Origin: Anaerolineae bacterium
GTDB taxonomy: Bacteria; Chloroflexota; Anaerolineae; Aggregatilineales; UBA3940
Length of the DNA: 41,515 bases
Assembly (NCBI GenBank): GCA_016926255.1
Contig: JAFGOY010000082.1
Span: forward strand, 1 to 41,515
Direction: 5' to 3'
Shown: positions 24,436 through 33,083 of the stretch, piece after piece
Layout of the letters: each line of letters opens with the position of its first letter
How positions within the stretch are numbered: the stretch's first letter is position 1
Notes under the pieces: generated by a model
The model's database searches: none
Seen by the model: only the letters and a program-made list of their open reading frames with translations
Told to the model about the DNA's origin: nothing
Program-made: the position numbers and the translations under genes

Positions 24436-25569
24436 TCAGCAGTCCCCCAGACACAGCCCCAGGTCACGCGCCGTCAGCACCCAGGGATGATCCGGCGGTA
24501 CGACCTTGCACTTCCCGGCCACCTTTTCGAGCGGCACCGGGACTGCCTTTTCACCCCGCGCGGCGATCATCACTCCGCCGATTCCCTCGTTGATGCACTG
24601 CGTGCAGGCCGTGCCCAATCGGGTTGCCAGCAGCCGGTCGTAGGGGGTCGGCGTGCCGCCCCGCTGAAGGTGCCCCAGGATTGTCAGCCGCGATTCGAGC
24701 GTCGTCAACCGTTCCAGTTCGTGGGTCAGCCGCAGCGTGTTGCCGGTATGCCTGGCTTCCAATTCTTTCAACTCTTTCTGTGCTTCTTTATACGCCTTGT
24801 TATCCTTCGATCTCTTGGCCTGCTTCACTGCTTTTCGCGTCGCCTTCAATGCCCTCGCAGTATCGACCGACATCGAACCCTCGGCGACGGCGACAATCGA
24901 GAAGCCCTTCCCGCCCCGGCTGCGCTGCCTGATCGCCTCCGCGACGTGTTCGATCTGGTAGGGGATTTCGGGGATCAGGATCACGTCCGCGCCGCCCGCC
25001 AGCCCTGCGCCAAGCGACAGCCAGCCGCTGTTGTGCCCCATGATCTCGACCACGATGATCCGGTGGTGGCTGTGGGCAGTCGAGTGCAGCCGGTCGATGG
25101 CTTCGGTGGCGATGGACATCGCCGTATCGAAGCCAAACGAGATATCCGTTTTTGCGACGTCGTTGTCGATGGTCTTTGGCAGCGTGACAATATTCAGCCC
25201 GGCTTTCAGCAGGCGGTAGGCGTTCTTGTGTGTGCCGCCCCCGCCCAGGCAGACCAGCGCGTCGAGTTGGTGCTTGTGGTAATTCTCGACGATCACACCG
25301 GTCATGTCGAGTTCCTGCCCGCCGATAGGCATCCGGTGCGGCTTGTCCCGGCTGGTGCCGAGTATCGTCCCGCCGACTGTCAGGATGCCCGACAGGGCGT
25401 CGCTGTCCAGCCAGATCGTGCGGTTTTCCATCAGACCCCGGAAGCCATCCTTGAACCCAACCACCCGCATTCCATACGACCAGATCGCCGATTTACCCAC
25501 TGCGCGGATCGCCGCGTTCAGGCCGGGGCTGTCGCCGCCCGCCGTCAAAATCCCGATTGTTTTGCCCAC
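24436..25569 (-). CDS. pfkA: 6-phosphofructokinase
   Basis: Phosphorylates fructose 6-phosphate in glycolysis. The 377-residue protein has [15 protein letters not shown] (9-22), GTSRDKPHR (71-79), GGGGTHKNA (109-117), PKTIDNDV (131-138, with the catalytic aspartates), SFGFDTA and [22 protein letters not shown]. The nucleotide loop reads GGGGT where E. coli PfkA has GGDGS, and position 132 is Lys (PKTIDND) as in PPi-type and group III enzymes. The phosphoryl donor, ATP or pyrophosphate, is therefore not certain. The GTG at 25569 is preceded by GGAGAGG. A charged insert at about 240-285 ([20 protein letters not shown]) is unusual for short bacterial forms. Confidence 0.9.
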   Translation of the reverse strand: MGKTIGILTAGGDSPGLNAAIRAVGKSAIWSYGMRVVGFKDGFRGLMENRTIWLDSDALSGILTVGGTILGTSRDKPHRMPIGGQELDMTGVIVENYHKHQLDALVCLGGGGTHKNAYRLLKAGLNIVTLPKTIDNDVAKTDISFGFDTAMSIATEAIDRLHSTAHSHHRIIVVEIMGHNSGWLSLGAGLAGGADVILIPEIPYQIEHVAEAIRQRSRGGKGFSIVAVAEGSMSVDTARALKATRKAVKQAKRSKDNKAYKEAQKELKELEARHTGNTLRLTHELERLTTLESRLTILGHLQRGGTPTPYDRLLATRLGTACTQCINEGIGGVMIAARGEKAVPVPLEKVAGKCKVVPPDHPWVLTARDLGLCLGDC

Positions 25570-25689
25570 TGGTTTGACCTCTCCGGAAAACTAAGGCCGG
25601 TGTTTCGATAGATCGATCATAACATATTTGGCCGGAGAAAATATCGATCCACCTACGCCTATCCACCACCGATCTTCTCAAGACCTGAA

Positions 25690-25856
25690 ATTCGTGTAAT
25701 CCGCGCAATTCGCGGACTGAATCTCTGTTTCGAGCCTATCCGCCCACACATGCTGTGGATGTTTTTACGCAGTCAAAACTCCTGTTTTTCAGCCGTAGGC
25801 TGATAATCCCTATCTGTGGAATCTGTGAAATCTGTGGATCGAATCCTTCCCCCGGG
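25690..25856. repeat. Second locus of the GATTCGATCC / ATCTGTGG repeat family
   Basis: GTAATCCGCG and AATTCGCGGACTGAAT (25696-25722) match the inner right arm of the nested repeat at 15519-15545. ATCTGTGGAATCTGTG...GGATCGAATCC (25812-25846) matches its outer right arm. It fills most of the gap between the pyruvate-kinase-like stop and pfkA. Confidence 0.65.
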
Positions 25857-25857
25857 A

Positions 25858-26748
25858 TCACAGCTGCCCCGCCGCCGCGTCGAGCAGGTTGAGCGCCTCG
25901 ATCACCGTCTCCCGGCTCAGGCAGACCGCGTCGCCGAGCATGAACATTCGATAGCCCAGCCCGATCAGGAACGCGATGTCGGAGATGTCGGCATTGTTCG
26001 GCACTGGATGCTCGACCAGCGACTCGCACAACCGGCTGGCGACCACCGCGTCCGGGTCGGCGTTGATGATCGTCCGCAGCGCCCCGATGATCCGGTGCGG
26101 CTCCCGCACCTCCACGTACAGATCGCCCCGTGCAGCGCATAATCTCCCGTATGCCGCGCTGTGCTTTTCGGCGAAGACCAGCCCGCGCCGCGTCTCGATC
26201 TTGAGTATGATTTCCGCACCGGGCAGCAGCGTCCGCACTTCCTCCACGTCCGATGGACTCTCGACATAAGAGAGCATCACCCGCTTCAAGCCGAGTTCCC
26301 CCATCGCCGCGAGGTAGGCCCAGTCGGTTTCTGTCAGCGTTCCTTCGATTTCCAGCGAGGCATCGACAATGTTAATCGACTCCCCCGGCCCGATCAACCG
26401 GCGCGGCCCGTCGGTCAAAATCAGCCGGTCGCCGTCCACCGCCGCGATCCGGATTCGTTCTCTGCCGTCTGATAGATAACCGTCGACCGGAGTCCTGACC
26501 CGTACCGGGTGGCTGATCCGTATTTCCGTGTAGGGCGGGATCGCCGCTCCGACTACTCTTAGCTGCCGTCCTTTGAGATCGACCCACAGCGACTGTCCAA
26601 ACGAGGCAAGCTGCTTCAGCGCATCGATGGGATCGCCTTTCAGGGGCATGACGGTGTTCAATCGCAGCCCTTTAACCAGTGGATGCGCCGCCACTTCCCC
26701 GATGTAATCGGCGTATGGCGGCGCGGTAACAATCGCAGATACTTTCAC
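25858..26748 (-). CDS. Pyruvate-kinase-like barrel protein lacking the C-terminal domain
   Basis: A 296-residue protein that follows the pyruvate kinase catalytic core in order: RLN (29-31), VDLKGRQLR (like LDTKGPEIR), a small B-like insert, YVESPSDVEEV, EIILKIETRRGL (the active-site Lys and Glu), ARGDLYVEV, VVASRLCESL and ADISDIAFLIGLGYRMFML (like the AEVSDVANAVLDG block). It stops before the regulatory C-terminal domain, so it is far shorter than usual (about 470 residues or more). Several ligands differ: RLNFSHG reads RLNTVMP and PTRAE reads PNNAD. I choose GTG at 26748, because a longer frame to 26907 merely translates the hairpin repeat. It may be a minimal pyruvate kinase or a relative with a new role. 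Confidence 0.75.
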   Translation of the reverse strand: MKVSAIVTAPPYADYIGEVAAHPLVKGLRLNTVMPLKGDPIDALKQLASFGQSLWVDLKGRQLRVVGAAIPPYTEIRISHPVRVRTPVDGYLSDGRERIRIAAVDGDRLILTDGPRRLIGPGESINIVDASLEIEGTLTETDWAYLAAMGELGLKRVMLSYVESPSDVEEVRTLLPGAEIILKIETRRGLVFAEKHSAAYGRLCAARGDLYVEVREPHRIIGALRTIINADPDAVVASRLCESLVEHPVPNNADISDIAFLIGLGYRMFMLGDAVCLSRETVIEALNLLDAAAGQL

Positions 26749-26756
26749 AGGGATTT

Positions 26757-26908
26757 TTTTTCCGGGGTTCCACCCCGCACCCCGGCAGGGAGCTTGGCTC
26801 CCTGCACCCCGGTATCCATTTATCGGGCGCAGCCCGATAAATGGATATAAAGTTTTGATCAAACTTTTTCGAAAGTTTGCGGGGTCACAGGGGCGGAACC
26901 CCTGCAAT
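26757..26908. repeat. Composite hairpin repeat, copy 3
   Basis: Read on the plus strand: CGGGGT/ACCCCG; GCAGGGAGC/GCTCCCTGC with loop TTG (26785-26805); a 16-bp perfect stem TATCCATTTATCGGGC with loop GCA and its complement (26813-26847); AAACTTT/AAAGTTT with loop TTCG; and CAGGGG/CCCCTG. Same modules and order as 22244-22369 but inverted. It lies directly downstream of the VWA gene. Confidence 0.8.
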
Positions 26909-27873
26909 TAGCTCAAATTCAACGTCGCGCCGCAGAATTTGCAGCTGAACATGCCAATGGCTTCGAGCGGGATCGGTGCGCCGCAGCGCGGGCACTTCAT
27001 CTCGATCAACTTGCTGACGCTGGCGACCTTTTCGGCGGTCTGTCGGGCAAGCATATTCTTCTGGAAATCGTCAAAATGACCCCATGCGCGGGCGATCAGC
27101 CCCATCGCGTAGTCGACGGCACGCTGCTCGTCTTCGATATGAAATATTTTCTGCTCGCCGATTGCTTTCCCCCACTGCACGTCGACCGTGTCCCCCGGTT
27201 TCCCGGTTGGGCGGCGCAGGAACCAGGTGTTCCACGTCTCGGCGACCTGCTGCCACGCTTTGTAGGTATTGACATCTGCGCCGACCCGGTCGCCGAGCAC
27301 CTTGCTGATCTCTTGCCTGGGAACTTCCGGGTGCATCGGCGCATCGCCAAACACGATCAGGAAGGGGGTGTCGCTGGCGTTGGGAATCTCGACGTGGGTA
27401 TTGACCCAGTGGGCGAACAGGCCATAGCTTTCTGCGGCGTCGCCGCCCGCGCCTTCGCCGTACAGCGATCCGAGAAGCTGTTCCAGGTCGAACCCTCCGG
27501 CAAAGTCGGTTGTTTGCAGCGGCCAGCGATCCACCGCTGCATCTCCGATGGCGGCGAAGCATATCTCCAGGTCTTCCCGGTATTGTGAAAGCGTGTTGAA
27601 AAGCAGCGGCAGCCGGTCGAAAATCTCGAACGGCCAGCTCGCCATCGATCCGGTCACGTCGATGGCAATAATCAGGGGAGTGGTCGATTCGGTTTTGATA
27701 TACTTCTTCGGATCGACGACTTTTTCAATCGGCTCGCTTTTCTTTTCGTAGGTTCGCGGCCCGTAGGCGCTCGCCCGTTTGGCCGCCGCCTCCCGTCGCG
27801 ACGCCCCGCCGGGGCCGTAGCTGTAGGCAGCATCGCCAAACCAACCGCGGGTGTCTCCATCCCATGAATACAT
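26908..27873 (-). CDS. VWA-domain protein with C-terminal zinc ribbon
   Basis: A 321-residue soluble protein. A short N-terminal tail (WDGDTRGWFGDAAYSYGPGG) precedes a von Willebrand factor A domain whose metal site reads LIIAIDVTGSM (Asp72, Thr74, Ser76), with LIVFGDAPMHPEV later in the domain. The C-terminus has a four-cysteine zinc ribbon: CPRCG (Cys294, Cys297) and CKFCG (Cys311, Cys314). The ATG at 27873 has a GAGGAGG site. It begins 9 bp after the NMN adenylyltransferase stop, so the two are an operon. Such proteins usually act as metal-dependent binding scaffolds; its partner is unknown. Confidence 0.82.
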   Translation of the reverse strand: MYSWDGDTRGWFGDAAYSYGPGGASRREAAAKRASAYGPRTYEKKSEPIEKVVDPKKYIKTESTTPLIIAIDVTGSMASWPFEIFDRLPLLFNTLSQYREDLEICFAAIGDAAVDRWPLQTTDFAGGFDLEQLLGSLYGEGAGGDAAESYGLFAHWVNTHVEIPNASDTPFLIVFGDAPMHPEVPRQEISKVLGDRVGADVNTYKAWQQVAETWNTWFLRRPTGKPGDTVDVQWGKAIGEQKIFHIEDEQRAVDYAMGLIARAWGHFDDFQKNMLARQTAEKVASVSKLIEMKCPRCGAPIPLEAIGMFSCKFCGATLNLS

Positions 27874-27882
27874 CGTTCCTCC

Positions 27883-28449
27883 TCATACAAGCGTTTCTAA
27901 GGCCAGTGTTTGCAATCCGAACTCACGGCGGAACCGTTCGTCGATCCGCCCTGCCTTAATATAGTCTTCGATTGATTTTGGCACCAGTTCGACCCAGCCG
28001 TCGCCCCGCGCCATCGCCTTACGTACCATCGTTCCGTTGATGGCGATCCGTTGGTCTTCCGGTACGAGTATCACCGGGCGGATGACCGGGTACTCGTTGG
28101 CCAGCAGATGGGTGACATAGGGATTGTCCGTCACGAACAGGTCGAGCGGGCCAAATCTCTCGATAACTATCGCCTTCCAGCGCGGAATGTCGTCCCGGTC
28201 GTCGAGAGGGATCAGCGTATAGTTGTCATGATCCGCCAGCGCCAGCCGCAGCATGTCGACCGTCTCGTCGAGTGTGAATGGGTTCCGCAGGTTGTAGCGA
28301 TTCGCGCTCCCGATCCCGATCAGCGCGTGGTCGGCGCGTGTGCATAACGCCCGCAGCACCGGCGTGTGCCCCCGATGCACGGGCCGCCACCGCGCAATCA
28401 TTCCGATCCGTCCGACGTGTTCCGGCAGTTGATCGATTAGTGGACTCAT
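27883..28449 (-). CDS. Nicotinamide-nucleotide adenylyltransferase, archaeal NadM type
   Basis: Joins NMN (or NaMN) and ATP to form NAD, a cytoplasmic step of NAD synthesis or salvage. The 188-residue protein has the nucleotidyltransferase motif RWRPVHRGH (HxGH), IGIGSANRYNLRNPFTLDET, DLFVTDNPYVTHLL and a C-terminal INGTMVRKAM, which matches the ISGTxIR motif. This arrangement is that of NadM rather than bacterial NadD. I choose the ATG at 28449 with AGGA upstream; a TTG at 28488 lacks a ribosome site. Followed closely by the VWA gene. Confidence 0.88.
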   Translation of the reverse strand: MSPLIDQLPEHVGRIGMIARWRPVHRGHTPVLRALCTRADHALIGIGSANRYNLRNPFTLDETVDMLRLALADHDNYTLIPLDDRDDIPRWKAIVIERFGPLDLFVTDNPYVTHLLANEYPVIRPVILVPEDQRIAINGTMVRKAMARGDGWVELVPKSIEDYIKAGRIDERFRREFGLQTLALETLV

Positions 28450-28492
28450 ACCGCTGCCATCCTGAAAACGATTTGCCTTATCAGACAAAGTT

Positions 28493-28548
28493 AACCTTGA
28501 TCGCCCCCAAGTCTGGGGGAGATGGGCCGTAGGCCCAGAGGGGGGGGA
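28493..28548. repeat. Bracketed palindromic repeat, copy 3
   Basis: The TGATCGCCCCCAAG start pairs with TGGGGGA, followed by a short stem GGGCC-GTA-GGCCC and a closing AGAGGGGGGG. It is almost identical to the copy at 34872 but with one swapped base pair in the inner stem. It lies between divergent genes. Confidence 0.8.
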
Positions 28549-28660
28549 TCTTCTAATCTGCGTTTAGTATACACCGGCCCCCGCCCGCCCGCGTTTGCTA
28601 TCATCATCCACCCGATTTATCCTGTGTGTCAGCATTGACAACAGACTGAGAGGTTGGGAG

Positions 28661-29119
28661 ATGGATTTCGTATTTGATGCGTACTGCGGATTGTACTGCG
28701 GTGGGTGCGGCCTGTTTCAGGCCACTCAGCAGGGTCGAGCCGAAGCGCTTGCCAGAAAGATGGGTAGACCGCTGGAGGAAGTCACCTGTCACGGCTGCAA
28801 GTCAGATCAGATAACCGCCGGGTGGTGCTCGCAGTGCTCGATCCGGGCCTGTGCCCGTGAAAAAGGTCTCGACTACTGCCTCGACTGCGACGAGTTCCCC
28901 TGCCAGGACTGGATCGCTTTCCGCGATGCCCCCGACTGGCCCTATCACAAGCAGGCCGAAGCCAACATGAGAACAATCAAAGCCGAAGGGCTCGGCCTCT
29001 GGATCAAGCAGCAGGATGCCTACTGGCGCTGTCCATCCTGCAATGAGAAGGTCGCCTGGCTTGATAAGACCTGCGAGAAATGCGGCAGTGAGGTCAACGC
29101 CTACCTCAAAGCCGACTGA
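28661..29119 (+). CDS. Cysteine-rich DUF3795-like protein
   Basis: A 152-residue protein with an N-terminal CGLYCGGCGLFQ block, then CHGCKSD, CSQCSIRACAREKGLDYCLDCDEFPC, matching the DUF3795 pattern. A C-terminal zinc-ribbon-like CPSCNEK...CEKCGSE follows. The many paired cysteines imply metal (zinc or iron-sulfur) binding; function is not known. The ATG at 28661 is preceded by GAGAGG and GGGAG; an upstream in-frame start adds 22 unconserved residues. It may be co-transcribed with the membrane protein at 29194. Confidence 0.82.
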   Translation: MDFVFDAYCGLYCGGCGLFQATQQGRAEALARKMGRPLEEVTCHGCKSDQITAGWCSQCSIRACAREKGLDYCLDCDEFPCQDWIAFRDAPDWPYHKQAEANMRTIKAEGLGLWIKQQDAYWRCPSCNEKVAWLDKTCEKCGSEVNAYLKAD

Positions 29120-29193
29120 CCGGTAAAACCACTGCAACCAGAACCGGCATCGTGCGTAAAGATTGGTAGACCCTGTACGAAGGAGTGACTGCA

Positions 29194-29673
29194 ATGGAAC
29201 AAAAACCACGAAAGAAGTTCAACTGGCTGCTGGTTCTGATCTATTTGCTGCTGGCGGGCGGTCTGATCGGGCTGACGGTCTTTCTCACCGAAGAGATTTA
29301 TGTCGATGTTGCGCTGGCGATATCGCTTCTCTTCGGCTTGCTGGGTGGGATTGCCTATTCCTTCCATCTCAACAAAGAGGGGATCGTCTGGCTGATCCTG
29401 ACCATCCTCGAATGGATCGGCTCCCTGATCGGCCTGACGGTCTACGTCGTCGAGGAAAACATCCTGGACGTGTCGCTGGCGATTGCGATGCTGTTCTTTA
29501 TCGCTGCCGGTCTGCTGATCTACACCGTTTACCGTCGGGGCGATGCCGATGGCCGTTCGCTCGCCGAGGGCATCCGCTGGCGGAAGCTTGGCGTCAGCGA
29601 CGAGCCTGAATGGGAACGTGAGCGCGAGGAAAACCCGGCAGAACGCGACGTGGCGAACTACCACGCCCGGTAG
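29194..29673 (+). CDS. Four-span membrane protein of unknown function
   Basis: A 159-residue protein with four predicted spans (about 12-32, 38-58, 64-85 and 92-113) arranged as two similar hairpins. The segments GGLIGLTVFLTEEIYVDVALAISLLFGL and GSLIGLTVYVVEENILDVSLAIAMLFF look like an internal duplication. A charged C-terminal tail is rich in Arg and Glu. The ATG at 29194 lies 8 nt after AAGGAG; a GTG at 29185 overlaps that site. It ends 9 bp from the convergent gene. Family not recognised. Confidence 0.75.
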   Translation: MEQKPRKKFNWLLVLIYLLLAGGLIGLTVFLTEEIYVDVALAISLLFGLLGGIAYSFHLNKEGIVWLILTILEWIGSLIGLTVYVVEENILDVSLAIAMLFFIAAGLLIYTVYRRGDADGRSLAEGIRWRKLGVSDEPEWEREREENPAERDVANYHAR

Positions 29674-29682
29674 GTAGCGACG

Positions 29683-31248
29683 CTACTCAAACTCAATACC
29701 GACCTTTTCCCGCAGATAGTCGGCGGTCAGCCGCGCGGCTGTCTGCGTGCCGGTTGCGTTCCAGTGCCCATCGGTCGTGAAGCACAGCGGCGGCGACTCT
29801 TTGGCCGCTTCGCGCATATCGTCTGTCAGGTTGTAGCAGTACCGCCCCTGTTCGGTCATCCAGTTGCAGAGCGTATCGTATGCTTCGTTCTCCTGATCGG
29901 GCAGCCCGGCATCCTCTGGGAAGGCGGCGGCATATTCTTCGTTGTAGATCGACCGTTTTGATGGAATTGTGACTACCACCAGCGTCATCCCCATTTCGCC
30001 GGCCAGTTCTTGCGCCGTGTTCAGCCGCTCCCCGACGATCCCCTCTGGAGTCAGGTATTCGCTGTAGATACCCCCGCCCCGATCGAGCGTGATCCCGTTG
30101 TCCAGTTCGACCCGGTTCTTGTTTTCCGGGGACGCAGTGCTTTCTGATGCCCGGTGCCCCCAGCCGTTCACCGTATCGATAATGTGAGTCAGCGGCGATT
30201 TTTCGAAGAACAGGTAGCTCGTGTAGTTGACCGGCGACATATAATAGAGGATGCCGTTGACCGCCATTCGTTCGTAGAGCAGTTCTTCCCGGTGTGAGTC
30301 GTCGATCAGGTCGTTGATGAATACCCCATAGATCAGCACCTCGGCGTCGGTGTCGCGCACCATGATGTCGGTCATCTGGTTGTAGTACCACAGCGAAGTC
30401 CCGATCACCCCGTAGCTTGCCGCCTCGACCCCCATCTCCTTGCCGATCTGAGTCGACCACATGTCGTCATAGTCCAGGCACACCCCGAACACGTAGCTGT
30501 CCCCGACGACCGCAATCGGCGCGCTTTCCGATCCCGGTGGATTCCGGTAGCCGCGCGAGTCGGTAAAGTAGGTGACCCCCTTGGCTTCTTCCGGACAGCC
30601 CAGCGGTTCGTAGTTTTCCAGGTTGGCCTTGCCCCGATATCCCATCCGCAGGTCGTAGCGCAGATAATCCCCCCAGTTGTGGATCAGGTCGCGGCTGCCC
30701 CGGTAATCGATTACCCGTGTCAGCACCACCGAGAACAACCAGAAACTTACCAGCAGGCTGATAACCGCCAGCCCCAGCGAAGCGATCGTCATCCCCCGTT
30801 CTTTTCGCTCCCGCCCGCCCAGCATAATCGCCAATCCCAGCCAGACCAGCGCCAGCAGCAGTGCAGCGAAAAAGACCCGCCGCGCCGTGACTGGCGCAAA
30901 CGCCACACGCTGAGTCAATGTATTGACCTGAAACCACGCTTCATAGCCACCTACCAGCAGGATCGTCGTCAGCCACCATTTCTTTCGAAGCCATTGCGAT
31001 GTGCTGTCGATCCAGGTAACCAGCCATCGGGGTGGGCGGATACCGAGGTAGACCGTCAACAGCCACCCCGCGACGAGCGGCAGCAGCAGCAGGAAATACT
31101 CGGTGCTGTACCGCTTGAATATCACCGCCGGGAGGCTTTCGCGGGTCAGCAGCCCGTACAGCCCCAACCCTTCGATGGCGGCCAGGGCCAGCAATACAAA
31201 TCGTGTAAATCGGGTATCTGTGTCGACGTTGGTTGTTTGTTCGCTCAT
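29683..31248 (-). CDS. Membrane-anchored SGNH/AlgX-like O-acetyltransferase-type protein
   Basis: A 521-residue protein with about five N-terminal membrane spans (within 14-180) and a C-terminal extracytoplasmic SGNH-type domain. The nucleophile motif is AVVGDSYVFG (Ser251), and the Asp-His pair is in TTDGHWNATG (Asp493, His495), the arrangement seen in AlgJ/AlgX-like polysaccharide O-acetyltransferases and related hydrolases. GVFINDLIDDS is block-III-like. A role in modifying an exported polysaccharide is an inference from the family. The ATG at 31248 has an AGGAAAAG site. No MBOAT partner is nearby. Confidence 0.75.
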   Translation of the reverse strand: MSEQTTNVDTDTRFTRFVLLALAAIEGLGLYGLLTRESLPAVIFKRYSTEYFLLLLPLVAGWLLTVYLGIRPPRWLVTWIDSTSQWLRKKWWLTTILLVGGYEAWFQVNTLTQRVAFAPVTARRVFFAALLLALVWLGLAIMLGGRERKERGMTIASLGLAVISLLVSFWLFSVVLTRVIDYRGSRDLIHNWGDYLRYDLRMGYRGKANLENYEPLGCPEEAKGVTYFTDSRGYRNPPGSESAPIAVVGDSYVFGVCLDYDDMWSTQIGKEMGVEAASYGVIGTSLWYYNQMTDIMVRDTDAEVLIYGVFINDLIDDSHREELLYERMAVNGILYYMSPVNYTSYLFFEKSPLTHIIDTVNGWGHRASESTASPENKNRVELDNGITLDRGGGIYSEYLTPEGIVGERLNTAQELAGEMGMTLVVVTIPSKRSIYNEEYAAAFPEDAGLPDQENEAYDTLCNWMTEQGRYCYNLTDDMREAAKESPPLCFTTDGHWNATGTQTAARLTADYLREKVGIEFE

Positions 31249-31407
31249 CTTTTCCTGCCGATTAGGGTGATTGGCAGGCTACAGTTTATCCGAGGCCTTT
31301 ATGTTGAACAAACGCGACCGTCGGACGGGTGATCTTTCGCCGGTTATCGTTTATACTTGGCGACGGTTTTGTAATTGATTGATTCTATCAGAAAGAATTC
31401 GTTGCTT

Positions 31408-32280
31408 ATGCCTGTATTGAAACTGGGCATCCCGAAAGGGAGCCTCTACGAATCGACCGTTCGCCTGTTCGGGCTGGCCGGGTACAAAATCAGCGTCCGG
31501 GGCCGATCCTACGTTCCCACCATCGACGATCCTGAGATCGAATGCCTGATGTTTCGCGCGCAGGAGATGGCCCGCTTTGTCGAGCAGGGCATTCTTGATG
31601 TTGGGCTGACCGGCCAGGATTGGATTCTCGAAAACAACGCCGACGTCGTTGATCTGGTCGACCTGGTCTATAGCAAGCGTACCAACCAGGCTTATCGCTG
31701 GGTGGTCGCCGTCCCCGAAGAGTCGGATATCCACACCGTCAAAGACCTTGAAGGAAAAACCATCGCCACCGAACTGGTGCAGGCGACCCGTCGCTATCTC
31801 GAGGAGCACGGAGTCAATGCCGAAGTTGAGTACTCCTGGGGCGCGACCGAGATCAAGGCTCCGCTGCTGGTCGATGCCATTGTCGAGGGGACAGAGACCG
31901 GCTCAACATTACGCGCCAATAATCTGCGGATTATCGACACGGTGACCGAATCGGTGACCAAACTGTTTGCCAATCGCACGGCCTGGGCCGATCCGTGGAA
32001 GAGGGAAAAGATCGAGGTGCTGTCGATTCTGCTCAAGGGTGCGCTCGAAGCGGAGAGCAAGGTCGGTCTGAAGATGAACGTCCCTCGCGACAAACTGGAG
32101 GCGATCACCGCCAGCCTCTCGTCACTCCATACGCCAACCATCAGCGATCAGATGGACCCGGCCTGGGTCGCCGTCGAGGTGATCATCGATAAGCTGGAAG
32201 TCCGCGATCTGATCCCCGATCTCGTCAAAGCCGGTGCCACCGGGATTGTCGAGTACCCGCTGAACAAGGTCATCCCATAG
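31408..32280 (+). CDS. hisG: ATP phosphoribosyltransferase (long form)
   Basis: Catalyses the first step of histidine synthesis, from ATP and PRPP. The 290-residue protein shows [29 protein letters not shown], the PRPP-binding block [26 protein letters not shown] and a C-terminal HisG_C domain (about 215-290, ending [10 protein letters not shown]) that mediates histidine feedback. The long form does not need HisZ. I use the ATG at 31408; a TTG at 31375 adds 11 residues not seen in the family. It stands alone, without other his genes in the window. Confidence 0.93.
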   Translation: MPVLKLGIPKGSLYESTVRLFGLAGYKISVRGRSYVPTIDDPEIECLMFRAQEMARFVEQGILDVGLTGQDWILENNADVVDLVDLVYSKRTNQAYRWVVAVPEESDIHTVKDLEGKTIATELVQATRRYLEEHGVNAEVEYSWGATEIKAPLLVDAIVEGTETGSTLRANNLRIIDTVTESVTKLFANRTAWADPWKREKIEVLSILLKGALEAESKVGLKMNVPRDKLEAITASLSSLHTPTISDQMDPAWVAVEVIIDKLEVRDLIPDLVKAGATGIVEYPLNKVIP

Positions 32281-32315
32281 CTGGACCCGGTGCCGATCGC
32301 TTAATCTCCGGTTGG

Positions 32316-33083
32316 CTACGGTGTGTTTTCTGGTTGCATTCCGTCCTGTGACTGGTCGGAGATCGCTTTGCGATCTTTCGGGGATGAGGCCAGTTGTTCG
32401 AAGACGATATAAGCGGCAATAATTACAAACACTACTGACAGATTGCTCTCGTCCACTTCTCCCAGTAGATAGTGGAACTGGCTGTGTGATTTGGTCACAA
32501 TGAACAGGCCGCGCATGACGGCGTATGATAGCAGCAGCGGCAGGCCCATAGTCAGTGGGATCACCGGCACAAACTTTTCGAAAAAGCGCCGGGCCGGGCG
32601 ATAAACCGCGGCAGTGGCAGGAATCAGCACGGCGAAAGTCAGCCAGAACAAGTTGAACAGACGCAGTATCAGCGCCGCCGGTGTCTCCCCATTGAAAAGT
32701 TCCCAATTGTGGATGTTGAGTTCATCCTGTGCGTTAACATCGCGGATTGCCTCCGAGGGTTCGAAACCGAACAGCCACTGTCCCCAGCTGACTTCTTCAC
32801 CGGCCCCAAATAAGAATACGATAACCAGTGCAAGGTAGAAAAGGCGTTTAAGCGTGCTGTTGTCGGGCCGGTGCTCCGGTCGACCGGAGCGTATGAAGGC
32901 TACTCCAAACAAAACAGCCGTAATCAGGAATCCGAATGCGCCTATGTTCTCGACAATGCCGCCTTCATGGGTCAGGGTGACAAAGGGAGCAATGTTATCC
33001 AGCACTACACTGAATATAAACGGCAGGTAGCTCAACAGAACGTATAGAAAAGCTACCACTGTGTACCATTTTGAGTTTTTCAT
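32316..33083 (-). CDS. Multi-span membrane protein with GAGEEVSWGQW motif
   Basis: A 255-residue protein with about six predicted membrane spans. A conserved-looking loop, FLFGAGEEVSWGQWLFGFEP, is followed by NAQDELNIHNWELFNG, a combination that recurs in uncharacterised bacterial membrane proteins. The two adjacent glutamates next to a span could be catalytic or metal-binding; that is speculation. The ribosome site is weak. It is convergent with hisG, with a 35-bp gap, and somewhat AT-richer than its neighbours. Confidence 0.72.
   Translation of the reverse strand: MKNSKWYTVVAFLYVLLSYLPFIFSVVLDNIAPFVTLTHEGGIVENIGAFGFLITAVLFGVAFIRSGRPEHRPDNSTLKRLFYLALVIVFLFGAGEEVSWGQWLFGFEPSEAIRDVNAQDELNIHNWELFNGETPAALILRLFNLFWLTFAVLIPATAAVYRPARRFFEKFVPVIPLTMGLPLLLSYAVMRGLFIVTKSHSQFHYLLGEVDESNLSVVFVIIAAYIVFEQLASSPKDRKAISDQSQDGMQPENTP

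Noticed and set aside
22983-25611. Long plus-strand frames opposite sdhA and pfkA
   Set aside because: Antisense shadows; the opposite strand encodes clear SdhA and PFK.
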